From positions 17,031,381 through 17,095,380 of the forward strand of contig CM036221.1 of the NCBI GenBank assembly GCA_020631735.1: 64,000 nucleotides of DNA. The letters run 5' to 3'. This document shows, in pieces, positions 31,423 to 41,032 of this stretch; within the stretch, counting starts at the first letter, position 1; each line of letters begins with the position of its first letter. This DNA comes from Saccharum officinarum (taxonomy: Eukaryota > Streptophyta > Magnoliopsida > Poales > Poaceae). The notes beneath the pieces were generated by a model. The model searched no databases. It saw only the letters and a list, made by a program, of their open reading frames with translations, and was not told the origin of the DNA. The position numbers and the translations under genes were made by a program.

Positions 31423-33475
31423 TAGTTTTTTTTGAAGAAACGGGAGGGGAATCCCCTACTGAACTCATTTTATAAATATTACGTCTGTATAAAGGAGAAA
31501 CAAACTAAACAAAACTAAAAATGTGCAAGCCAAGCCAAAGAAAAGGTTTCTTCGAGGGCTTGCACTTAAGAACAGAAAGAAAAGGCTCCTCCCGAAGACT
31601 ACACTTCCACCGTCCCAAAGAGACCACAGCTCCATCAAAGATGATACTATTCCGCATTACCCAAAGGCACTAAGCTGTCAAGATAACAATCTCCATGAAG
31701 ATGGGCAAACCAAACTGAGCTCGAGTAAACTCCAATCTGTCCATGATAGGCAATGAAGTATCCCAGACGATCCCAACTAAGCTCCAACACCAAGCACTGA
31801 AGGGACAATCAAAGAACAAATGATCCAATGTTTCTTCCATAGCAGTGTTGCACAACACACATGAATAACTCTCCAGATGGAAATTCTTTCGGTGCAGGAG
31901 GTTTCGTGTATTAAGCCGATCCAGCAATAATAGCCAAAAGAAAAATATGTGACAGACACGATTACTACTTTTCCAGAGCCAGGCAAACTGTCGTGGAGCC
32001 TGAGTCAATCCAACTATAGAAATATAGGCCTTTTTGGAGACAAAAGATTGACCCCAAATATAGAACCATCGATCAACTGCATTATCATTAGGATGAATAA
32101 CAGAAAGTTTGCTAATCAGGCTTTGGAGTTGCTGTGATGCTTCCATGGAAAGGGGCGGTAGAAAGTTATTAGCAACATCTTGAGACATGAAAGTCTTAAC
32201 TGAAACCTTTGGATCTCTGGTGTAAGAAAATAACTGAGGATACTCCAATTTAAGCAATGAGCCATTCCAGATATCTTCCCAAAAGCAGACTGATCGACCA
32301 TTGCCAATTATACATGCAGCAAGACCCCTGAAGTCCATAGATAGACTCATAACATCTTGCCATCAGAAAGAACCCACTAGACATTTAACATGCGGCACAA
32401 CTTGATTTCCGTATAAACCAGTCCAGGTAATCTTCACCCATGGCGTGTCGACTTGGTTATAAAATTTGTCTGCAAATTTCAACAAAAGAGCTTTGTTCTG
32501 AGCCTTGAGATCCAAAATACAAGGCCCCCTTCCTTTTTAGATTTACATGCCTTGGTCCAGGCAACCAGACACCTCCCTTGCCTATGAATAGCATTGCCAT
32601 CCCACAAACAGTTCTTGCGAAAATTATCAATCTGCTTAATAACTGCCTTTGGAAATCTTAGAGTGCTAAGCCAATACATGGGCAGTGAGGTCAAGAGAGA
32701 ATTAACTAGAGTAAGACGACCATAGTAGGAAAGGAACTGACTGAGCCCAGCGAGACGCCACTCAATTCTGCAGATCAGTGGAAGGAAGTCTGTGACTGCA
32801 GGCCTAGTTGTACCCAATGGCAAACCTAGATATGTAAAAGGCAAGTTGCCAACCACACAACCAAAAGTTCTAGCAAGATGGGATGCTTTCTCTTCACTGA
32901 CATTGATAGGCACAAGTGAAGATTTTGCAAAATTGATTTGTAAGCCGGTGAAATCAGCAAAGGATCTAAGCAAGCATTTCAAAGTGAACAACTGACGGGC
33001 ATCAGCTTGCATAAAAAGCAACGTGTCATCGGCATACTGAATAATAGGATAATCTCCCTGAAATCTGTCACCAAGAGGATGGAGCAGAAGCCCTCTCACT
33101 GCAGCCTGATTAATTATACTTTGAAGCAAATCTGCCGCAAGAACAAATAACAAGGGTGAAAAGGGATCCCCTTGGTGAACACCTCTCTTGCAATGAAAAT
33201 TCTTCCCTGAGACACCATTGAGCAGTACCGAAGAAGTGCCAAAGAAAGAAGTTGCTGAATCCATCCAACCCAATGCTGGGAAAAACCTTTATGTTGCAGC
33301 ATAGCAAGAATCACTGGATGCTCAACCTTGTCGAAAGCTTTCTCAAAATCTAGTTTGGGAATGACAATTTCCTTCTTAGACTGGTGATAGAAGTGCAAGT
33401 ACTTTTCAAAGATGAAATTGGATTGGTTTGCACTATGTCCAAGCCCAGCATAGAAGGACATTTAAGAATTTAGAA
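31423..33475 (-). pseudogene. L1-type LINE, 5'-truncated ORF2 remnant
   Basis: On the minus strand, from right to left: LDFEKAFDKVEHPVIL (33350), then RT with VHQGDPFSPLLF, the intact YADDTLLF active site, LPFTYLGLPLG and LSYYGRLTLVNSLL (33273-32479, 264 open codons), then the zf-RVT domain IWGQSFVSKKAYISIVG, FWLLLLDRLNTRNLLHRKN and ETLDHLFFDCPFSAWCW (32350-31670, 226 open codons). Two frameshifts separate these blocks and the endonuclease is missing, so it is a typical 5'-truncated insertion. Its 3' end is the A-rich tract seen as TTTTTTTT on the plus strand at 31424. Confidence 0.88.
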
Positions 33476-33479
33476 GCAG

Positions 33480-33600
33480 AATCTACCTTAACAGTTCCTA
33501 GCTTTTTCTTTTTGAGCTTTGTAAGCTCCTTCCTTTGCACCACTCGTGCACCTATAATCCCTTTTACCCTTATTAATAAAAGAAAAAAAGAAAAGGAGGG
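33480..33600 (+). repeat. Possible LINE 3' end fragment
   Basis: TTTTTGAGCTTTGTAAGCTCC to TTATTAATAAAAGAAAAAAAG, followed by GAGGGGAATTTCCCC, resembles the 3' untranslated end of grass L1 elements (compare GGGAGGGGAATCCCCTA at 31440). It abuts the 5'-truncated LINE, so it may be a third short insertion or the target site. Both boundaries are uncertain. Confidence 0.35.
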
Positions 33601-34010
33601 GAATTTCCCCAATATTTGTTCAAAAGTAGCACTAGTGAAGAGATATTAATCAACCAATGTACCTTTTATAATCAACTGTTCTAGAATTGATAAGTCAAAC
33701 AAGTTATTGGTAAATCACATGTTGGATTACATCTTATCTAATGGCCTGTGAGCAAATAATTAATCTTGGTAAGGCTTCATTTGGCTTTGGCGCTCAATTA
33801 CCTATAGGAATTTAATTTCTGTGCCCCTACATTGATTTTTATGGAAATGTTAAAAATGCACAGGATATGAGGTTGCAGCCCGCACACCCCGCCCGCTGCC
33901 CGCACACCCCACCTCGCACCCGCACACCTCTCCCTCTCTCTCCACCGGTGAGCACATCACCGGCAAGCACCTCCCCATACTTGCGTCCCACCGCCTCCCC
34001 GCGCACGGCC

Positions 34011-34485
34011 ATGGTGGATACGGCGGCGGCAGATCCAGCGGATCCGACGGCAACGGCAGCAGATCCGGCGGTGGTGGCGGCAGTAGATCCGGTGGATCCG
34101 ACGGCGGTGGCGATGGATCTGCACCTGGTAGGCCTCCTCCTCTCTTCTCTCCTCCTCCTCCTCCCGGATCTGCTTTCTAGGGTTTTGTAGAGCTCTTCCC
34201 TTATATTCCCCAACTCTGGTGAGCTATAGAATGGCCAGCTGGGGGGAGATAGGCAGGCCAGGCAGTGGGGATGGTCGATGGGCGATTTAGGGGAGCTGGT
34301 GGTGGCATGGCCGATCAAGCTAGGTCAGGGCGGGGGAGCTCCGGCCATGGCGGCGGGGGAAGAGGAAGAAGGTGGCACCATGGGCGAGCTAGGGTTTTGC
34401 TGGAGCCGGCCACGAAGCTCCGATGAAACCCTAGCTCGCCGCAGCAGGGTGGTGGCAAGGGTGAGGGCGCCGGAGTCGGGGAAGA

Positions 34486-34540
<55 letters not shown>

Positions 34541-35400
34541 CGCGCGTGCGTGCGTGCGTGCGTGCGTGCGCACCACTAAAAGAGGTGTGTGCGCCGAACT
34601 TGCCAATCCTGCACACGCACGCTATAGCAGTGCCCTTGTTTTCTACGTTGAAAGTCAAACTTAGAAACCAGCTATGCGAAATTAAGTATGATATCCTTAA
34701 TCATTCTTTTGAAATGTTTCTTTCCTAATTTGATTACTATTAGTTTGTGCACAAAAATGTACATCAAGCACTAGAACAACATTTTGCAAACATGGTAGTT
34801 CATCAAAAACATTTGCATAATTAATGTTGTTCTAGCAGAGGGACTATCTTCACAAATATGTCACAATAACAATGTTGGTTGGTTCATGATCAGGGCACCA
34901 TTCCCATGTTCGCGGAGGAAGCGAAACCCATGTTGGCATCCAAGTCTCTGGACACAAACCATGGCATGCAAGCGGCTGCAACCCATAGTCAACCAGGTAT
35001 CTAGAGTCCCATCGAGCAGGAGACCCCTGCAACAGATATCAACATTGAGGAAGAGATGTATGTAGTGGAAGTGTCGGATGATGACGATTCATCCAATGAG
35101 GTTCTGAATAAGCTAAGAACAAAAGAAGCTAGAGTCAATTACTTGATGGGGCGCATACAAGAAGTAGTAGGGTGTGCACACTGTGACGCCGTGCCAGTGA
35201 TGGAATACAAAATGAAGCATCAGGAGGATGATCCGGCTTTTAAGAAGATGAAGTGCGAGGAGGCTGCCCTAGTGGAACAGGAAATGAAGTCCGGGGACAA
35301 TGCACTGGTGAAGGAGGAAACGAAGTATCAGGAGGATGTGCTTGTGGAAAAGAAGATCAAGCGTGAGGAGAGTGCGGCGGCTAAAGAAGAACTGAAGTGA
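34011..35400 (+). pseudogene. Acidic Lys/Glu-rich gene, copy B (one nonsense codon)
   Basis: Exon 1 (34011-34127) encodes 39 residues in imperfect A-A-D-P repeats and ends at CTG|GTAGGC. The intron is 766 bp. Exon 2 (34894-35400) reads GTIPMFAEEAKPMLASKSLD, then HGMQAAATHSQPGI, a TAG stop (35000-35010; the CAG is kept in copy A), and continues open to the end: MYVVEVSDDDDSSNEVLNKL, RTKEARVNYLMGRIQEVVG, then a Lys/Glu tail of loose 13-16 residue repeats (KMKCEEAALVEQ, EMKSGDNALVKE, ETKYQEDVLVEK, KIKREESAAAKE). Apart from the one C-to-T stop it is intact. The family is unrecognised. It lies outside the CACTA mosaic and could be closer to the donor; similarity to copy A spans 33832-35703. Confidence 0.6.
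34487..34572. repeat. (TG)n(CG)n(TGCG)n microsatellite in intron
   Basis: About 42 bases of alternating TG pass directly into 14 of alternating GC and then seven GTGC-type repeats, an 85 bp uninterrupted purine-pyrimidine alternation. It lies in the intron of acidic gene copy B. Copy A has only a short (GT)n at the same place (19418-19430), so the tract expanded after the copies separated. Confidence 0.9.
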
Positions 35401-36254
35401 TCTTGAAGGTACACTGACAAGCTATATATTGCGCTAGACGATGTGTCAGGTCTGATGTTAGGTTTTTCTGAAATAATATAAATGAATACCTTGCATGCAG
35501 AAATTTTAAATTTCTCCGTAGGTCATCGTACTAAGAACTGTTTTCAGGGAGTTTGCTTTGTATTAGCTACAAATGGTGCTAAGAATTTTACTTGTGTTAT
35601 TGTTGTGCAAAAGGGATGTGCTGCAGGCAGGCTGGCTTGGTCCAGTCAGAGACAACATTAATTCTCATTGTGTCCTTGTGTGTGCAAACATTGTGGCATG
35701 AGATTCATGATCTTGTGGTGGATGTCGGGGAGTGTTTAGTTGCCAAAAATTCCGAAAAACTTTTTGGCCATGAAGTTTGCCCCAAAACTTTTCACAACAA
35801 CTTTTTAGGGGGTGTTTAGTTGCCAAAAAAATTTGGAGGCCTAGAACATTGAATGCAATGCATGCAGGTCATTAATGGCTTTCCATGCAAGGCATGCATG
35901 GTTTTGCATGGAATGCATGCATTCTTTTGCATGGAACCGTCCATTCTCAACATCACACCAACAACAAAAATTTTATTAATCAATGGAATCAACCATTATT
36001 ATCAACCACATCAAATGATGCATTGTTTACCTACAATTGTTTGTCAGCCAAAAAAATACAAGTACAATATGAATGGTCTGCATGCAAGGCATGCATGCGT
36101 CTTGCCACCTCCTTCTCAACAGCACAGCACACAACACTTTTATTCATGAAACCAACAATTATTGTCAAACAAATCAAATGATTCAATATTCACCCACCAA
36201 TGGTTATCAACCAAAAAATTACAATTACAAAGTGTCCTCAAACACATGACCAAG

Positions 36255-37534
36255 TCAAGATCGATTAACCAAACCGAGGGCGATGGATTCACGAAATGCA
36301 TTCATGAGCTCAGATTCATTACTACCGGATGGAGGAATAGTCTCTGGCTGATCGGTATTGGCTTCTGCCGGCACGTAGTTCTCATCACGGTCACAGCGAG
36401 CAAAGTGCCTATCCCCTATGCCACTCACCCTTATGAAGTTATGTAGAGCACAACATGAAACTATGATTTGGCTTTGTATATGAGGGGCATAACTAGGGAT
36501 CTCTTTCAACATCCGCCACTTCATTTTCAAGACTCTAAATGACCTTTCAATGACATTCCTAAGAGAAGAATGCGCATAATTGAGGATCTCATATTTACCT
36601 TCTGGTTATGGGGCATCACGGTACTCCTGCAGATGATACTTGGTTCCCTTGTAAGGTGCAAGGTAACCTGCCTAGTTAGAGTACCCGAAGTCCACAAGGT
36701 AATATTTGCCTACACCATCAAACAATTGTTAGTGTCATGAAGTTCAAGTACAATGTACAAATGTAGTAGCAACTGATTGTATGGATGTGAAAACACATGG
36801 TTGTATGTTGTTCTTACATCATTGAATACCCTCATATCATGCATTGAACCAGGCCAGCCAACTAGGACAAATGTACATCTCATGTCGAAGTCACACATAG
36901 CCAAGACATTTTATGTTGTCATCCCCTTGCGACACAGGTGCTACACAAACTTATCACTAGGCACCACGCAGGGGACATGAGTCCCATCTATAGCCCCTAT
37001 ACAGTCCTTGAAGTAGGGATAAAACCTAGGATTTCTCGGTCTATGATGCATTGTTCTAAATTAGGGGTCAACAGGCTTAATGATGCCAGCAGCAAGCTTC
37101 ACAACACACTTCAACACTTTGTGAAACATGTTGTGAACAGTTCCCAGTGACCTCTCAAACCTTTCCTCAGCTTGCCTAACAGATTGTGGTGCCTAAACCA
37201 TCCAAAGAAACATCCCAAGAGCCTCAATAGATGAGGACTTGCTACTAGATTTCAGACCATATGACTCTACCAAAAGATCATGCAGCCGATGGAACATAAC
37301 AGGGCTTATTCTGAACATGGTATAACAGGCCTTCCTATTGCCTAGTTTGCTCTCTACCCATTCCAAACCAGTAATGGCTAGCTACCTATACTCAGACCTT
37401 GTCAAATACTTGTCAATATGAGTGGCATACTAGTACATACCATAGAGGAAACCATCCTCATTATTATCACCCTCCATCCAATCAGTGATGAACTCTTCAA
37501 AATCATCCTCATAAACAGCTTGCCTCTTTGACAT
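36255..37534 (-). pseudogene. PIF/Harbinger DDE transposase, nonsense-riddled
   Basis: The ATG at 37534 (MSKRQAVYEDDFEEFI) starts a region of about 426 codons, the usual transposase length. Visible blocks are YLTRSEYR, MFRISPVMFHRLHDLLV, DCIGAIDGTHVP (first catalytic Asp, about 36990), VLAMCDFDMRCTFVLVGWPG and SMHDMRVFND (second Asp region, about 36850), KYYLVDFGY, and ERSFRVLKMKWRMLKEIP (catalytic Glu, about 36560) followed by SCCALHNFI. At least six in-frame stops and one net frameshift interrupt it. Several stops replace Gln codons (FV-stop-HLCRKG, TT-stop-NVLA), which is C-to-T decay. The catalytic triad positions are all still present. Confidence 0.85.
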
Positions 37535-38032
37535 CAGTCCCACGGCTATAGATTGCACATCCTCCTATCAAAATGAACAACATTTCAACTCAGTCTTCAT
37601 GAACAAATCAGCAACAGTTTCATGCATCCCTATTGCAACTAACATCTGCTAGTTACTCAAACTCATGCACCACATACATCAAATGACAACAACAATCATC
37701 AATCTTACTACATTAAAGATGTTCAAATAACACAATTCACAAACATAGTTCAATGACAGACATCACTTGTCACATAGTTAAAATGACATACTCCAGTACT
37801 CCAGTACTAAATGATAGACAATATAAGAAAAGAAGGTCTAGGGGAGGACCCCGATATATTGCTTAATGACAAGCATCCTTCCTTGGGGCGAGGAGTTTAT
37901 GAAGAAGTTCATCACTGGTTCATTTTGAACGATCTTGAGCATGGCCATCCACTTAGCTAGGGTTTCTTCAGTTGCCCCACACTGTCTCGCCAAGTCCAGC
38001 ACATGTGCAACCTTCCTCTCCTGCGCCTTGGC

Positions 38033-39505
38033 CTAGTCCTCAATGGCTTGGTTCCTCTGTTGCCACATGGATGTCATCCTCTCGAGTCTCAGCCTTGAAA
38101 TATCATTGTGTTCCCTCATGTGACCGTCCATGCTCCTCACAGCGGGGCTCTTGGACCTCTTGTTGGGGCTGGAGGCTGTAGTGCTGGTGCTGCTTGCCCT
38201 CTTAGTGCCAACACTGAGCACTTCGTCGTCTTCCTCATCAATGGTGTCATCATCTGAAATGTCAAGGTCAACATGACTGCTTTGTCTAGCAACAAACGAA
38301 GTCAAACCATCAACACGACGCCGGCGAACATGCGGTCCAAATCTTCCAAGTACTCAAGCCAACCATCCTTGAGCTTCTTCCAGTCTGAATGTCCCTGCAA
38401 AACCGATAGAGCTCAATCCAGTTTGCTTATTACCATTTGTGGATGACATCAATGACCCATTTCGATTAAATACCATGGTATTAGCTGACCACCAGTCGTC
38501 AGTAGCAAGGACAGAGCCATCCTCTCTCCTGCCTAAGCCTGAGGCATTGCGAAGCTGGTTAATGAAATTCCACAAATGCCTCAGCTGCCTTAACCTACTT
38601 TTGAACTGCTCCCTGTCATGAACCAAGTTTGTTGCAGCATAAAACCTTGCAATGATATCTCTCCAGCCAGTCTTGCTCATGACACCACAGACACAGTTCC
38701 ACTGTCAATTTGGTGGCACCAGATCTGACGAAACTTGGATGTATTGGTCTCAGTCCAGTTTGCCATGTCGTTCCTAGCCTAAACGATGGATGACAACATA
38801 ACAAATTAACAATATTGGGCTCAATTCATGCACATCACTTGAGAACTTTCATAAAAGTAACATGACAGTAACATCCGCCACTTAAGGAAGACAACATTGA
38901 GCATGTGGAATCAAAAAAAGAAGAATGTTGAGGAAATCTACCGGGACGTGAGAGGCGGGGGTTGCATGAATCGGCTCCAAGATGTCGTCGCCCATGGCTG
39001 GCCCAGCCCCGCGATGACGTCGAGTGCATCCCCTGGATCCGCCAGTGGCGGCTGATGTAGAGCCGCGGGAATGAGGGAGGGGTGGCACGCGTGCTCCTCC
39101 TATAGCCTCTGACGTGGCGCGACTTCTCGTGCCTTCACCTGCTCCTCCGCCGCCGGCGCTGTGAGGCGGCTGGAAGTTGAGGCTGCGCCGAGGAGGCACA
39201 CGCACGGGAGTCGAAGCCCTGTGGCTGCCCTCAGGGCCTGACCGAAGGATGCCCTCGTAGGCCTCCATGCCGGCCCATCCGGCGCCGTCGTTGAGGTCCA
39301 GGGACTCCATCCCCTGGCGGGGAGGGTTCACGCTGGTCGACCCCGAGTAGGGTTGCGGTAGGTCGGTGAAGCCCACGTACAGCACAGAGGCGAAAACCGG
39401 GTTGGCCCTCGCCAGGAAGTCGCGCATGCCGTCGTCGTTGCTGTAGCTAGCATCGAAGTTCCCATTTCCGCCGCCGTTGAAGTCGTCACCATCGTACCCG
39501 TCCAT
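38033..39505 (-). pseudogene. PIF/Harbinger Myb/SANT-like accessory gene (two exons)
   Basis: Exon 1 (38942-39505) starts MDGYDGDDFN, is Gly/Asp-rich, and ends HATPASHVP at a donor GTAGATTTCC. The intron is about 160 bp with acceptor TTTAG, and exon 2 starts at 38778 with ARNDMANWTETNTSKF. The Myb/SANT-like DNA-binding domain follows: IWCHQIDSG, SKTGWRDIIARFYAATNLV, REQFKSRLRQLRHLWNFINQL and ATDDWW (38700-38480). Then come frameshifts and a Ser/Lys-rich tail with MREHNDISRLRLERMTS (38305-38033). In Harbinger elements this protein binds the terminal repeats and helps import transposase. Two or three frameshifts make it non-functional here. Exon 1 itself is fully open. Confidence 0.78.
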
Positions 39506-39846
39506 CGACGAAGTCGCGCCTGTGCAGCGAGTGGATTCGGTGTCGCACGACGTAGATCTACCGGCCGGTGTGCTGGATCTGTGCGGCCACCTGCGCTGGG
39601 TGAGAGGGCGAGCGCCGGCGCCGGCGCGGGGAGAGGCGTGCGCGCGAGAGCGGCTTGGCTAGGGTTGCGGAATGGATGGGGGATGGATGACGAGGCAGTG
39701 TGGGAGGGGGCATATCCGGTTGCCTTTTCGGCCTCTGAGGCTGAAATTTTTTTCGGGCCTCTTTTCACCCCCGGTTTAGATGCATAATAGCGAAATGTGG
39801 CACAAATCCAAAAACTTTTCGTTTTTTTGGGTCAATCTAAACACGG

Positions 39847-40099
39847 GCTCACTGCCAGTTGTGACAATGAAGATAACTTGTGGATGGGCCGCCTGGACTT
39901 GAATGGGCTCTCGCCACTCAGGGCCCAGCCCTCCGTACAGTTTGCTGTGTTGGGCTCTGGTGTCTGGTCCACCGCTCCGTCAGAAATCTTTGCACGTTCC
40001 GATCCGATCACTGCTGGCAGACAGACACGATTTCGCTCGACTCGGATCGGAGCTCCGACTCCGCTTCCGGTCTCCCTCGACGTTACGTACATTACACGC

Positions 40100-40132
<33 letters not shown>

Positions 40133-40283
40133 GGACAAGGCACGCGAGTTTCGAGCCCTAAAAAACACGAAAAATTAATCGATCCAACAGCGAGCACAAG
40201 CAAGCAAAAGGAGCCACCGCTAGCCAGCGAGAGGATCGATCGATAGGAAGAAAGGCGATCGAAACCCAAGGGATCGAGCAAGC
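39847..40283 (+). promoter_or_regulatory. Upstream region of the 106-codon gene, with TATA
   Basis: A (TG)n run (40101-40116) passes into (TA)n (40117-40132), which can serve as TATA box about 150 bp before the ATG at 40284. The leader from about 40160 is GA-rich (CGATCGATAGGAAGAAAGG). Nothing else is recognisable between the Harbinger end and here. Confidence 0.45.
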
Positions 40284-40604
40284 ATGAACTCCGTGGCGCG
40301 CTCGCTGGCTCTGCACGCGCTTCACCGGCGGGAGGTGCGCGACCGGCTCCAGCGGCCGGCGGCTGCGGTTGGCAACAAGAACAAGGCGGCGGCGGGCTAC
40401 AGCACAGCAGACCGGCTGGCGGCGTACCGGTACAGAAGCGACGGCGGGTACCTGCTGGTGCCGCTCGTGGCGGTCGGCGCCGGCACCTGGCTCATCGCGA
40501 CGGCCGCCACGCGCTATCTCATGACGCCGCCTCGTCACGGGACGACGACGACACCAGTGGAGGGACGGACGCCGGAGGTTGCCGCCGCTTCGCCGTCGGA
40601 CTGA
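40284..40604 (+). CDS. Small 106-residue protein with one membrane span
   Basis: The ATG at 40284 (AAGCATGAACTCC) opens a GC-rich, uninterrupted frame preceded by a plausible TATA and leader. The N-terminus (MNSVARSLALHALHRREVRDRLQ, quoted in part) is Arg-rich without acidic residues for 19 positions, as in mitochondrial presequences. Residues 57-78 (GYLLVPLVAVGAGTWLIATA) form one hydrophobic span. The tail is Pro/Thr-rich. A mitochondrial or other organelle membrane protein is the best guess, but I do not recognise the family. Codon bias toward G/C at third positions and the lack of stops set it apart from the transposon remnants around it. It lies between a Harbinger element and a gypsy LTR, in the non-repeated spacer of the inverted repeat. 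Confidence 0.65.
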   Translation: MNSVARSLALHALHRREVRDRLQRPAAAVGNKNKAAAGYSTADRLAAYRYRSDGGYLLVPLVAVGAGTWLIATAATRYLMTPPRHGTTTTPVEGRTPEVAAASPSD

Positions 40605-41032
40605 ACGAAGGACCGCAGCCTACTAGATAGGGCAAAGAATTAGTCGGTGCTGGTTGCTCGCGTTGACCACACCTGATCCTGATCGAACGTACGTGTGCAT
40701 GCTTGTCGGTTCCACAGTTTAGGAAATTGTTTTTTTGTTTCTATACTGAACTGGTGCTTTGTTTCGATAGGATTGTGAATGCATGCTGTGCAGCTTGTGA
40801 GAAGAATAAGATTGATGCACCGTGTTCTTTTTGTTTTGTGTTGTTGAAGTTATTGGTGCCCGCTTAAAGGCCACGTTCTGCCAACAATTGCTAGAATCAC
40901 CACCAAACATAATTAGATTCCATCGTAGATCTAAATAAAACCCCAATACAAGTTCTACCATGCACTGTATGTAATTTTTTCGCGACATCAAGTAGCTGGA
41001 CAGTCACATACATACGGGTCTGGCTAGCACCT
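40605..41032. other. 3' flank of the 106-codon gene
   Basis: AT-rich sequence with AGAATAAGATTGATG near 40801 as a possible polyadenylation signal. No other feature is recognisable before the LTR. Confidence 0.4.

Larger units (their letters stand above)
22101..33648. repeat. Large inverted repeat, left arm
   Basis: This 11.5 kb segment matches the reverse complement of 42866-54290 throughout. It contains most of HD-ZIP unit 7, unit 8, the CACTA end, the 67-codon gene and both LINEs. The arm ends at AGAGATATT (33648) with no feature of its own there. The spacer between the arms (33649-42765) is not repeated. Arm differences are mainly single-base indels; see the right arm. Confidence 0.9.
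35808..39846 (-). mobile_element. PIF/Harbinger transposon (decayed, two-gene)
   Basis: The left end GGGGGTGTTTAGTTGCCAAAAA and right end TTTTTTTGGGTCAATCTAAACAC are imperfect inverted repeats of the GTGTTTAG type. Between them, on the minus strand, lie a Myb/SANT-like gene (right) and a DDE transposase (left), the two genes that PIF/Harbinger/Pong elements require. The 4.0 kb length fits the superfamily. A second GTGTTTAGTTGCCAAAAATTCC at 35727 suggests another end nested beside it. The left untranslated end carries repeated ATGCATGCA/TTGCATGG phrases (35850-35935). It also carries a diverged duplicate: AAATGATGCATTGTTTACC near 36015 against AAATGATTCAATATTCACC near 36175. No TSD was confirmed. 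Confidence 0.75.

Noticed and set aside
34325..34664. Open frames with Cys-Val or Thr-His repeats
   Set aside because: They are translations of the TG/GC microsatellite, not proteins.
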